64,000 nucleotides of DNA from Microbispora siamensis (GCF_016863095.1 NZ_BOOF01000020.1:62001-126000); one strand, 5' to 3'. Positions 55,104-62,975 are shown, counted from the first letter of the stretch. The notes: a model not told the origin generated them from the sequence alone. Numbers and translations: made by a program.

Positions 55104-55349
55104 GTGCGTCACCTGCTGGTGTTCCACGAGCGGGACAGCGCGGAGGAGTCCGCCGAGACCGTGGCCGAGCTGTTCCCGGCACTCGGCGTCCCCACCGTCG
55201 TCCGTGAGTTGCTCGCGGGAGAGGACGACGCCGAGGACGCCCAGTGGGTGGTCGTCGTGGACGATCCGGACGGCGCCCTCGGCCCGGCCGACCTCGCCCG
55301 GCTCGACTCCCTCGCCGAGGAGGGCGAGGGCTGGCGCGAGCCGGGCTGA
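55104..55349 (+). CDS. Small hypothetical protein
   Basis: An 81-residue acidic protein that I do not recognise (start V-R-H-L-L-V-F-H-E-R-D, end E-G-E-G-W-R-E-P-G). Alternating hydrophobic strands (H-L-L-V-F, W-V-V-V-V-D-D) and Glu/Asp/Ala-rich helices suggest a small alpha/beta fold. GGAGGA 3-4 nt before GTG 55104 supports translation. It lies right after the nested inverted repeat and ends 8 nt from the stop of the convergent acylase gene. No signal peptide or TM helix. Confidence 0.55.
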   Translation: MRHLLVFHERDSAEESAETVAELFPALGVPTVVRELLAGEDDAEDAQWVVVVDDPDGALGPADLARLDSLAEEGEGWREPG

Positions 55350-55357
55350 CCGCCGTC

Positions 55358-58300
55358 CTACCTGCCGTACACCTCAAGGGAGTACAGCGAGTAGCCGTAG
55401 CCGGTGGCGCGCTTGACGCCCTGCATGCGCACGTACCGCGCGCTGACCGGTGCGAACGCGACGTTGTCCACGCCGCCGTCGCCCGTGGTCGTCTGCGCGA
55501 CGGTGGTCCAGGCGGCGCCGTCCGGCGAGGTCTGGATCCGGTACGACGAGCCGTAGGCCGCCTCCCAGCGCAGGATCACCCGACCCACGGTCTTCGCCGA
55601 GCCGAGGTCGACCTGGACGTACTGGTTGTCGCTCCACCCGCTGGCCCACCGGCTGCCCGGGTCCCCGTCTACGGCCTTCGCCGCGCTGTTGGATCCCTCC
55701 GTGCTGGACGCGCTCGCCGTACGGCCCAGGGCGAGGTCGGCCACGTCGTCTCCGCGGTGCGCGGGGAACGAGACGACCTGCTGGTAGGTCGGCCGGTTCT
55801 GCCAGGAGATCAGCGAGTGCTTGACGCCGCCGAGCGGCGACTGCCGGACGGCGTCGGCGCACCACTGGTCGCCCGCCGAGCAGGAGTCGTCACCCGGGTA
55901 GGTCGTCGCCGCCGGTTCGGCCAGCGCCGCCGACAGGCTGTCCAGCAGGACCGTACGGCAGGCCGCCACGGTCGCCCCGCAGTACTTCGCCGGCAGGGGA
56001 GCGGCCACCGCGTCGCCCAGCACGGCCCGGATGTCCTTGTCCACGTAGCCCCACCAGCCGTACTGGAACGACGAGCCCTTGTGGGCCTGGGCCTCGTTGG
56101 CCGAGCCGGGCAGCGATGAGACGTCGCCCTGCTGGTGCCCGGACGGCGACTCGTTGATCTGCAGCGCGTTGACCAGCGCCTGGTAGAGGCCGTCGCCCAG
56201 TCCGGGCCGGAACTGCGCCCGCACCAGCTTCGGCCACCACGCGTCGAAGATCCGGATGGCGTCCGCGTGGGTGTAGGTCTTGCTGCCCTTGGCGGTCTCC
56301 TCCCGTTTGGCGCCCGCGGCGGCCCAGGCGGACAGCTTGGAGACGGCCGAGGCCAGGGCGGGGTCGGAGATGGACGCGCTGTTGATCACGCGCAGCAGTT
56401 TGGGCAGCACCTTCCACCCGCGCAGGTCGGTCGTCGCGGCCGACGCCATGATCTTCACGACCCCGGCGCGGTCGAGGGTGCCCGACGACAGGGCCGCCTT
56501 GACCGGGGCGTCGAGCAGGTCGGCACGGTGGACCGCGCCGAAGCTGAAGTTGCCGTCGGCCGCGCCGAAGTCCTGGGCCTGCTTGTTGTTCCAGCTCACG
56601 AAGTAGTCCTGGTTGACGGCCTGGGGGTGGGCCGAGGCCGGGACGTAGGACGCCGTGTTGGCCGAGGGATCGAAGCCGCTCCACTCGTGCGCGGCGTCGC
56701 CCGTCATGGGCAGGTTCGGATCGGACACCGCCGACCGTACGGGGACGTTGCCGGACATGAAGTACGCCGCGTCGGCGGAGTTCACGTAGAACCAGTTGAA
56801 CGCGAAGCCGATGGCGGAGGCCGAGTTGCGGAAGGCCGCCGCCGAGCCCATCTCGGCCGGGTCGTTGAACATCTGGAAGCCGATCGCGGAGTCGGCCTCG
56901 TGCTGGTAGGTCGAGCGCAGCGTGGTGAAGGCCGTCGGCACGCCGCCGACCGTGCCCCGCCAGGTGACCAGGCCATACTTGGTGCGCTTGATGACCAGGT
57001 CGTACGACCCGGCGGCGGTGGAGTCGGCCGTGTTGGGCTTCCAGGTGTTGGTCTTCTTCAGCGTCTCCATCGCCGTGCAGGTGCCGTGGTAGAGGTAGTG
57101 ATCCGACGAGACCGTGGGGGTGCCGCCGTTCGGGTCGCACAGCGTCACGGCGTACGTGTCGGTGATGTCCTCGGCGGCGGAGGTGGCGCTCCAGGCGTAG
57201 TCGGTGCCGCGCCCGAGTAGCACGTAGAGGTTGAGCCCGGCGAAGGCCGCGCCCCGTGCCCGGATGCCGGGCCCGGACAGCTCCTCAAGCATGAGCAGTT
57301 GCGGCGCGAAGTAGCCGGTCTGCGGGCCGAACACGGCGATCGGGTGGCCTCCGGTCGCCTTGGCGGCCGAGACCACGATGGCGTTGGACATGTCCGGCTT
57401 GGAGTTGTCCACGGTGAGCCCGGTCAGCGCGCTTCTGACCTGCGTGGTCGCGGACGTCGCGGTGCCGGTCTCGTTGGCCGTGATGTCGACCGGTGCGGTC
57501 GTGCCCGCGTCGGGCAGCACCACTCCGGTCGCGCCGGCCGGGGCCGCCCCGAAGGGGAAGCTCTGCCCGGCGTGCAGGGTCAGCACGGTCTCCGGGTCGT
57601 TCTGGGAGCGGAAGGTCGCCCAGACCCGGTCGCCCTCGGCGGCGCCGTACTTCGCCCGCGCGGCCACGCGGACGAGGGCGGACTGCATCTCGGCGCCGCC
57701 GCCACCGCCGAACAGACCGCCGATCACGCCGGAGATCGCGATCAGGTCGGTCATCCGGAAGTCCTCCGGGCCGCCCTTGTTCGTGATCGCGTCGAGGTGG
57801 CCGGTGAGCACGTACTCACCCGGGCAGTCGCGGTCGGCCATGCAGTGGTCGATGTACGCGTTGATCCCGGCGACGTAGTTCTGCACGTCCGCGTAGAGCT
57901 GGGCGCCCCGGGTCCCGGCCGTCTTCAACCGGTCGATCTGGGCCTGGAGGTCGGCCTCGGTGTAGGGGGAGTTGCGCCAGACGCTCTGCTCCAGCTCCCT
58001 ATTGCCGGCGGCGCCGCCGGCGAACGGTGTCAGCTCGCCCCGGCCGACGTGGCGCATGAGGTCCATCAGCCACAGGCGGTCCTGCGCGCCGGCGTATCCG
58101 GCGCCGAACATGGTGCCCTCGCGGGTGGTGCCGGTGACGTGCGGGACGCCGGTCGCCTTGTCGCGGACGATGGTGACGTCGGAGCGCGGGCTGACCGTGC
58201 TGTCGACCTGGTTCGCCGGCACGCCGAACGCGCTGTCGTTGAAGAACGCGGAGATCTGCTCGTCGGTCAGGCCGGTGTAGCCCGAGATGAGGTCGGCGTA

Positions 58301-58537
58301 CTTGCCGAGCTGGTCCTTGCTGTGGGCCGGGTACGTGCCGAGGGTCTGGTTGCCAAGGATGTCCACCAGTGTGGCGTTGCCGTTCTGGCCGGGCGGCAGG
58401 ATGTCCGCGCACTGGCCCAGGCAGTAGTCGTCGGGCGGGTAGTAGGGGGCCGCGGCGGCCGGCGCCGCCGGCAGGCCGACGGCGACGAGGGCCAGCGCGG
58501 CGGCAGCGGTGATCGCCCGTCGAAGGCGCGCGTGCAT
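55358..58537 (-). CDS. Secreted penicillin-acylase-family Ntn-hydrolase with F5/8 discoidin domain
   Basis: A 1059-residue exported protein. Signal peptide 1-28 (A-A-A-A-P cleavage region), then the penicillin amidase fold: A-G-Y-A-G-A-Q-D-R-L-W-L-M-D in the alpha chain, and D-M-S-N-A-I-V-V, whose Ser384 is the expected N-terminal nucleophile after self-cleavage. Residues about 925-1059 form an F5/8 type C (discoidin) sugar-binding domain (S-A-A-K-A-V-D-G-D-P-G-S-R-W-A-S). The family includes beta-lactam, acyl-homoserine-lactone and lipopeptide acylases; the substrate here is unknown. AAGGGAAG precedes the ATG. Confidence 0.88.
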   Translation of the reverse strand: MHARLRRAITAAAALALVAVGLPAAPAAAAPYYPPDDYCLGQCADILPPGQNGNATLVDILGNQTLGTYPAHSKDQLGKYADLISGYTGLTDEQISAFFNDSAFGVPANQVDSTVSPRSDVTIVRDKATGVPHVTGTTREGTMFGAGYAGAQDRLWLMDLMRHVGRGELTPFAGGAAGNRELEQSVWRNSPYTEADLQAQIDRLKTAGTRGAQLYADVQNYVAGINAYIDHCMADRDCPGEYVLTGHLDAITNKGGPEDFRMTDLIAISGVIGGLFGGGGGAEMQSALVRVAARAKYGAAEGDRVWATFRSQNDPETVLTLHAGQSFPFGAAPAGATGVVLPDAGTTAPVDITANETGTATSATTQVRSALTGLTVDNSKPDMSNAIVVSAAKATGGHPIAVFGPQTGYFAPQLLMLEELSGPGIRARGAAFAGLNLYVLLGRGTDYAWSATSAAEDITDTYAVTLCDPNGGTPTVSSDHYLYHGTCTAMETLKKTNTWKPNTADSTAAGSYDLVIKRTKYGLVTWRGTVGGVPTAFTTLRSTYQHEADSAIGFQMFNDPAEMGSAAAFRNSASAIGFAFNWFYVNSADAAYFMSGNVPVRSAVSDPNLPMTGDAAHEWSGFDPSANTASYVPASAHPQAVNQDYFVSWNNKQAQDFGAADGNFSFGAVHRADLLDAPVKAALSSGTLDRAGVVKIMASAATTDLRGWKVLPKLLRVINSASISDPALASAVSKLSAWAAAGAKREETAKGSKTYTHADAIRIFDAWWPKLVRAQFRPGLGDGLYQALVNALQINESPSGHQQGDVSSLPGSANEAQAHKGSSFQYGWWGYVDKDIRAVLGDAVAAPLPAKYCGATVAACRTVLLDSLSAALAEPAATTYPGDDSCSAGDQWCADAVRQSPLGGVKHSLISWQNRPTYQQVVSFPAHRGDDVADLALGRTASASSTEGSNSAAKAVDGDPGSRWASGWSDNQYVQVDLGSAKTVGRVILRWEAAYGSSYRIQTSPDGAAWTTVAQTTTGDGGVDNVAFAPVSARYVRMQGVKRATGYGYSLYSLEVYGR

Positions 58538-58581
58538 GGGGGAACTTCCCTTCGCGGTGTCGGGGGGTGAAGGGACCACTC

Positions 58582-58608
58582 TCTGTGCACAGAACGTGAG
58601 CAGTGCTC
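58582..58608 (-). promoter_or_regulatory. Two palindromes in the acylase leader
   Basis: TCTGTGCACAGA (58582-58593), a perfect 12-bp palindrome, and GAGCA-G-TGCTC (58598-58608) lie just downstream of the acylase promoter -10, a typical repressor-site location. Confidence 0.45.
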
Positions 58609-58616
58609 GACTCTGG

Positions 58617-58645
58617 ACGATACGCGCGGGTAACCAGAGGATCAA
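58617..58645 (-). promoter_or_regulatory. Sigma70-type promoter of the acylase gene
   Basis: On the minus strand TTGATC (58640-58645), exactly 17 nt, TATCGT (58617-58622). The leader is about 75 nt. Confidence 0.65.
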
Positions 58646-58712
58646 TGGGGTGATTCGTCGCCGGTGGCGGCGGCGCCGCGTCCGCTCTGCCGCCGTCTTG
58701 TGGAGGCGAAGC

Positions 58713-59033
58713 TCAGAGAGCGTCGATCTCGGTGAGGTCGATGTCGATCTCGAAGGGCACGGACAGCTTGAGCCGGTCGTGATAGATGCCGGTCAGCGCG
58801 TACGACGTGATCGCCGGGTCGAGTTCGTAGACGTAGACCGTGGGCCGCCCGGCCTGGCTCTCGATCCGCCAGAAGTGGGCGATCCCCGCCTCCGCGTAGA
58901 GTTGCGGCTTGCGCCTGCGGTCCCGCTCCTCCGAGTCCGGCGAGACGACCTCGACGACCAAGAGCACGTCACTCGCTTCGTACGCAGGGGGTGCGGCGCT
59001 CCCCCGGAAGAGCACCGCACCCCTGTGCGGAGG
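58713..59033 (-). pseudogene. Uma2-family endonuclease, C-terminal fragment
   Basis: About 106 codons remain, reading V-L-L-V-V-E-V-V-S-P-D-S-E-E-R-D-R-R-R-K and Y-A-E-A-G-I-A-H-F-W-R-I, the C-terminal half of the Uma2 (DUF820) PD-(D/E)xK fold. Family proteins are about 180-190 residues; the N-terminal half is missing. The frame runs upstream without a break to the TGA that ends the esterase gene, in the same frame. A GTG at 59015 could start a 100-residue product, but no ribosome binding site or promoter is seen. Most likely a gene decapitated by recombination. Confidence 0.75.
59015..59030 (-). terminator. Hairpin just after the first esterase stop
   Basis: CCGCAC (59015-59020) and GTGCGG (59025-59030) form a 6-bp stem 4 nt past the esterase stop, inside the Uma2 remnant. 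Confidence 0.4.
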
Positions 59034-60068
59034 TCAGCCGACCCGGCAGGAGACGGACGGCCAGGTCCAGTTGCCGTTGTGCTGGATGGTCACGCCCCAG
59101 TTGTTGCCACTGCCGTTGGGCTTCGCGGTCAGCACCTGGGCGCTGGGATAGCTGGCGCTGATGTTCCAGGTAGCGATGACCTTGGCGGGGGAGGGGACGG
59201 TCATCGTCACGGTCCAGTTGCTGGAGCCGCTGACCGAGACGTTGAGGTTGTACCGGTCGCTCCACTGCTGACCCGCGGACAGCGTCGCGGTGCAGCTACC
59301 GCCGCCGGGGTTGGTGGGCGTGACGGTCGGCTGCCCGGTCGGGCCGCCGCTGCCGCCGTCGGGGGCGACCGCGCGTCCGGTGGACGGCGAGATCATGCCC
59401 GCGCACAGGTTGCGGCTGCGGAGGTTGGCCGCGATCTGCGGGATGGCCTGGACCGTCGTCGCGTACTGGTCGTGCATGAGGATGATCTGACCGTTCTGCA
59501 GCTGGCCGGCGGCCTGGACGATCTGCGCGGTGCTGGCGCCGTTCCAGTCCTGGGAGTCGACGTCCCAGATGATCTCCTTGAGGCCGAGCTGCTGCTCGAT
59601 CGACTTGAGGGTGGAGTTGGTCTCGCCGTACGGCGGGCGGAAGAGTTTGGGCGCCGAACCGGTGGCCTGCTGGATGGTCTGCTGGGTCTGCTGGAGTTCC
59701 GACTGGATCTGCGAGCTGCTCAGCTGAGTCAGGTGGGAGTGGGTCCAGCTGTGGTTGCCGACCCACATGCCCGCGTCGACCTGGGCTCTGACGAGGGACG
59801 GGTTGTTCTGGGCGTTCTGCCCGATGTTGAACATGGTGGCCCGCAGGCCGTTGGCCTTCAACGTGTTCAGCAGGTTCGTCGTGTTGCTGGGATTGGGGCC
59901 GTCGTCGTAGGTCAGGCCGACGTACCCGGCGCTGCAGTCGGCCGCGCTCGCGGGCGCGGCCGACAGGGCCACGGCGGCGAACGCCGCGGTGAGGACGCTC
60001 GCGATCGTGGTGGCGAGCGTCTTGCGTAAGCCTGCACGTCTTGCGGTGGGCACGGTGCTGTCGGCCAT
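59034..60068 (-). CDS. Secreted acetylxylan esterase (CE4) with CBM2, copy 1
   Basis: A 344-residue secreted polysaccharide deacetylase. Signal peptide about 1-43 (A-P-A-S-A cleavage), NodB domain to about 232 with T-Y-D-D-G-P (Asp55, Asp56), H-S-W-T-H, R-P-P-Y-G and D-V-D-S-Q-D-W, then a short linker and a C-terminal CBM2 of about 87 residues bounded by cysteines. The catalytic part strongly resembles Streptomyces lividans AxeA, which removes acetyl groups from xylan; chitin-oligosaccharide activity is a lesser possibility. GGAGGAG is 5 nt before the ATG. It has a nearly identical paralogue at 61.6 kb. Confidence 0.9.
   Translation of the reverse strand: MADSTVPTARRAGLRKTLATTIASVLTAAFAAVALSAAPASAADCSAGYVGLTYDDGPNPSNTTNLLNTLKANGLRATMFNIGQNAQNNPSLVRAQVDAGMWVGNHSWTHSHLTQLSSSQIQSELQQTQQTIQQATGSAPKLFRPPYGETNSTLKSIEQQLGLKEIIWDVDSQDWNGASTAQIVQAAGQLQNGQIILMHDQYATTVQAIPQIAANLRSRNLCAGMISPSTGRAVAPDGGSGGPTGQPTVTPTNPGGGSCTATLSAGQQWSDRYNLNVSVSGSSNWTVTMTVPSPAKVIATWNISASYPSAQVLTAKPNGSGNNWGVTIQHNGNWTWPSVSCRVG
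59524..59945 (-). repeat. 422-bp perfect direct repeat, copy 1
   Basis: Identical base for base to 62187-62608 (constant offset of 2663). It covers most of the NodB catalytic domain. A second identical block, 60023-60080 with 62686-62743, covers the signal-peptide start and ribosome binding site. Confidence 0.88.
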
Positions 60069-60095
60069 GTCTGCTCCTCCAGTCGGGACGGCATC

Positions 60096-60201
60096 ATTCT
60101 GGGAAGCGTCGCTGAAACATGTCAAAGACCGGCTAGAAACATTTCACACAGATGAGTCGGTCAAGTGCGGTTGCCCAGCCGAAACGCCGATGAACATTTC
60201 A
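60096..60201 (-). promoter_or_regulatory. Esterase copy 1 control region
   Basis: Minus-strand promoter TTGACA (60120-60125), 18-nt spacer, CAGAAT (60096-60101). Three palindrome-like sites: GAAACATGTC (60114-60123) over the -35, GAAACATTTC (60136-60145) just upstream, and TGAACATTTCA (60191-60201), which overlaps the stop codon of the MFS gene. The same three occur before copy 2, suggesting a LacI-type repressor. Confidence 0.65.
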
Positions 60202-61497
60202 CGGCGTCGCGGATTCCGGCGGTCGGAGGGCGAGCGCGTGCTCGTCGGTCCTCGCGTCGTACTTGCGGAACCGGGGCAACGCGGCCGCCATCACACCGAC
60301 CGCGGCCACGCAGAGCAGGCCGCCCGCCCCCAGAGAGAAGCGGGCGCCGCCCAACTGGGCCATGAACCCGGCCCGTGCGTCGCCCAGCATCGGCCCGGTC
60401 GAGTAGGAGAGCAGTTCGATGCCGGCCAGCCGCCCGCGATAGGAGTCCGGAATCGTCTGGTTCCAGATGGTGCCGCGGAACAGGCCGCTCACCATGTCGG
60501 CGCCGCCGGCGACGGCGAGGAACAGGAAAACCAGCCAGATGTCCGGCATCACGGCGGCGAGCGCCACGGCGACGCCCCACAGGGTGGCCGAGACGATGAC
60601 GGCGAGCCCGTGCCGATGCACGTGGGCCGTCCAGCCCGAGGTGAGTGAGGCGACCACCGCGCCCACGCCGCCGGCCGCGTACAGCACTCCGACGGCCTTG
60701 GACGCGCCGAGGTTCTCGGCCAGGAAGGGGAACAGCGCGGTGGAACTGGCGAAGGCCATCGCGGCGATGTCCACGAGATAGGTGCCCATCAGGTCCGGCC
60801 GCCGCAGCGCGTACCGCACGCCTTCCAGCAGGGAGCGCAGCGACGCGGGGGTGGGCTCCTCGGCGCGTGCGACGGCGCCGACCCTGACCAGCAGCGCGAG
60901 GGACAGCAGGAACGTGGCGACGTCGAGGCCGTAGGAGGCGGCCGGACCGAGCGTGGCCACGATGAGACCGCCCGCGGCCGGGCCCACGATCATGGCGGCG
61001 TTGCGGACCAGGCCCTGCAGGGCGAACGCCGCGGGCATTCGATCCAGCGGCACCACCCGGTTGAGCAGCGCCTGCTCACTGGGCGAGCGTACGCTGCCGA
61101 GCCCGGCGGCCAGCGCGCCGACGGCGTACAGCACCCACACCTGCGGCCGGGGCAGCAGCGCGTTGACGAGCAGGAGCACCGAGGATAGGCACAACCCCAG
61201 CTCGCTGACTATCACGATCGTGCGCCGGTCGCGCGCGTCGGCGATCGCGCCGCCCCACAGTCCGCACACCACCATCGGCACGAACTCGGCCATGCCCACC
61301 AGGCCCACCGCGACGTAGGACTCGGTGAGCTGCTTCATCTGGTACGGCACGGCCACCGTCGTGACGACCGTGCCGAGCGTCGTGATCAACCCCGAGCCGA
61401 GCAGGAGGCGGAAGTCGCGGAACTCGCGCAGTGGGCTGAGATCCAGTCTCAGCCGCCGGGCAAGGGATTTCACAGAACGATCAGCGCTGTCGGCCAC
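60199..61497 (-). CDS. MFS transporter (EntS-like exporter family)
   Basis: A 432-residue major facilitator with about 12 helices in two halves. The loop 2-3 motif is G-G-A-I-A-D-A-R-D-R-R-T, an MFS motif A as found in the MFS_3/EntS branch; R-S-P-S-E-Q-A-L-L-N-R-V-V-P sits in the first half and S-Y-R-G-R-L-A-G-I-E in the second. Substrate unknown; relatives export siderophores or drugs. GTG start without a clear Shine-Dalgarno. It lies between the two esterase copies; its stop codon overlaps an esterase operator. Confidence 0.88.
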   Translation of the reverse strand: MADSADRSVKSLARRLRLDLSPLREFRDFRLLLGSGLITTLGTVVTTVAVPYQMKQLTESYVAVGLVGMAEFVPMVVCGLWGGAIADARDRRTIVIVSELGLCLSSVLLLVNALLPRPQVWVLYAVGALAAGLGSVRSPSEQALLNRVVPLDRMPAAFALQGLVRNAAMIVGPAAGGLIVATLGPAASYGLDVATFLLSLALLVRVGAVARAEEPTPASLRSLLEGVRYALRRPDLMGTYLVDIAAMAFASSTALFPFLAENLGASKAVGVLYAAGGVGAVVASLTSGWTAHVHRHGLAVIVSATLWGVAVALAAVMPDIWLVFLFLAVAGGADMVSGLFRGTIWNQTIPDSYRGRLAGIELLSYSTGPMLGDARAGFMAQLGGARFSLGAGGLLCVAAVGVMAAALPRFRKYDARTDEHALALRPPESATP

Positions 61498-61560
61498 GAC
61501 GAGTCATCTCAACGATCCGCCCGTCCGAGGGCAACTGATTTTCCCTTCGCCGGGGAACGC

Positions 61561-61607
61561 GACGGCCGTACGGCGAGGAGGTCGTCCCTTCTCGCCGTAC
61601 GGCCGTC
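61561..61607 (-). terminator. Terminator after esterase copy 2
   Basis: A perfect 17-bp stem (GACGGCCGTACGGCGAG with CTCGCCGTACGGCCGTC, 13-nt loop) between copy 2 and the MFS gene. Confidence 0.72.
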
Positions 61608-61645
61608 CGGGTCTCCCCGGGATCAGGGTGTCGTCGTGGTGTCCG

Positions 61646-62731
61646 TCAGGACGCGCTGCAGGTCAACGTCGGCGTGGCGGCGGTGCCGTTGGCGACGAAG
61701 CCGAAGGTGGTGGAGGCGCTCGCGCCCAGGCCGCCGTTCCAGGACTCGTTGCGCACGCTGACGGACGAGCCGGAGCCGGACTGGAGGCCTCCCCACAGCT
61801 GGCTGATGGACTGGGAACCGGGCCAGCTCCAGGTCACCGTCCAGCCTCTGATCGCCGAACTGCCCGCGCGCACCGTCACGTTGGACTGGAACCCGCCGGT
61901 CCAGGAGTTCACGGTCTGCATCGTCGCGGTGCACCCGCCCGGTCCCGGAGGCGGCGTGAGCGTGGGAGTGGGGCTGGGGGACTGCGGGTTCGACGGGGAC
62001 GGAGAGACGGGGCCGCCGCCGTCGGGGGCGACCGCGCGTCCGGTGGACGGCGAGATCATGCCCGCGCAGAGGTTGCGGCTGCGGAGGTTGGCCGCGATCT
62101 GCGGGATGGCGGCGACGGTGGTGGCGTACTGGTCGTGCATGAGGATGATCTGGCCGTTCTGGAGCTGGCCGGCGGCCTGCACGATTTGCGCGGTGCTGGC
62201 GCCGTTCCAGTCCTGGGAGTCGACGTCCCAGATGATCTCCTTGAGGCCGAGCTGCTGCTCGATCGACTTGAGGGTGGAGTTGGTCTCGCCGTACGGCGGG
62301 CGGAAGAGTTTGGGCGCCGAACCGGTGGCCTGCTGGATGGTCTGCTGGGTCTGCTGGAGTTCCGACTGGATCTGCGAGCTGCTCAGCTGAGTCAGGTGGG
62401 AGTGGGTCCAGCTGTGGTTGCCGACCCACATGCCCGCGTCGACCTGGGCTCTGACGAGGGACGGGTTGTTCTGGGCGTTCTGCCCGATGTTGAACATGGT
62501 GGCCCGCAGGCCGTTGGCCTTCAACGTGTTCAGCAGGTTCGTCGTGTTGCTGGGATTGGGGCCGTCGTCGTAGGTCAGGCCGACGTACCCGGCGCTGCAG
62601 TCGGCCGCCTGCGCGGCCGTGGCGGACAGGGTCACGGTCGCGAGTGCCGCGGTCAGGACGCCTGCGAGTGCCGTGGCGAGCGTTCTGCGTAAGCCTGCAC
62701 GTCTTGCGGTGGGCACGGTGCTGTCGGCCAT
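61646..62731 (-). CDS. Secreted acetylxylan esterase (CE4) with CBM2, copy 2
   Basis: A 361-residue paralogue of copy 1 with the same catalytic residues (T-Y-D-D-G-P, H-S-W-T-H, R-P-P-Y-G, D-V-D-S-Q-D-W). Signal peptide and NodB domain are nearly identical; it differs in a longer Ser/Pro-rich linker (about 240-265) and an unrelated-looking CBM2 (about 266-361) with S-W-T-G-G-F-Q-S-N-V-T-V and W-N-G-G-L, the cellulose-binding style. The two enzymes thus likely do the same chemistry while docking to different polysaccharides. GGAGGAG is 5 nt before the ATG. Confidence 0.9.
   Translation of the reverse strand: MADSTVPTARRAGLRRTLATALAGVLTAALATVTLSATAAQAADCSAGYVGLTYDDGPNPSNTTNLLNTLKANGLRATMFNIGQNAQNNPSLVRAQVDAGMWVGNHSWTHSHLTQLSSSQIQSELQQTQQTIQQATGSAPKLFRPPYGETNSTLKSIEQQLGLKEIIWDVDSQDWNGASTAQIVQAAGQLQNGQIILMHDQYATTVAAIPQIAANLRSRNLCAGMISPSTGRAVAPDGGGPVSPSPSNPQSPSPTPTLTPPPGPGGCTATMQTVNSWTGGFQSNVTVRAGSSAIRGWTVTWSWPGSQSISQLWGGLQSGSGSSVSVRNESWNGGLGASASTTFGFVANGTAATPTLTCSAS
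62187..62608 (-). repeat. 422-bp perfect direct repeat, copy 2
   Basis: Partner of 59524-59945. The identity stops abruptly on the CBM side and at the signal-peptide junction. Confidence 0.88.
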
Positions 62732-62753
62732 GTCTGCTCCTCCGATCGGGGGA

Positions 62754-62798
62754 GGGCCGGGCGGAGCGAGTCGCCGGTAGGGGAGCGCCGCCCGGCCC
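62754..62798 (-). promoter_or_regulatory. Hairpin in the esterase copy 2 leader
   Basis: A perfect 11-bp stem (GGGCCGGGCGG, 62754-62764, with CCGCCCGGCCC, 62788-62798) in the roughly 80-nt 5' UTR, ending about 22 nt before the ATG. Copy 1 has a 20-nt leader without it. Confidence 0.55.
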
Positions 62799-62818
62799 CG
62801 GGGGTTCGCCGGAGGATC

Positions 62819-62922
62819 ATTGTGAGAACGGCGCTGAAACATGTCAAAGATTTGCTGAAACGTTTCGAGTCCATGAGCCGACAAGGACGGCCTGTAATGC
62901 CGGAACGCCGATGAACTTTTCA
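62819..62922 (-). promoter_or_regulatory. Esterase copy 2 control region
   Basis: TTGACA (62842-62847), 17-nt spacer, CACAAT (62819-62824) on the minus strand. Operator-like sites GAAACATGTC (62836-62845), GAAACGTTTC (62857-62866, a perfect palindrome) and TGAACTTTTCA (62912-62922) match those before copy 1. The 300 bp 62732-63031 otherwise hold only the leader hairpin and a terminator. Confidence 0.68.
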
Positions 62923-62975
62923 TGCCGATGAGCCGCACGCCCGGCGCCCTGGGGAACGCGGCGACGTGGCGGCCC

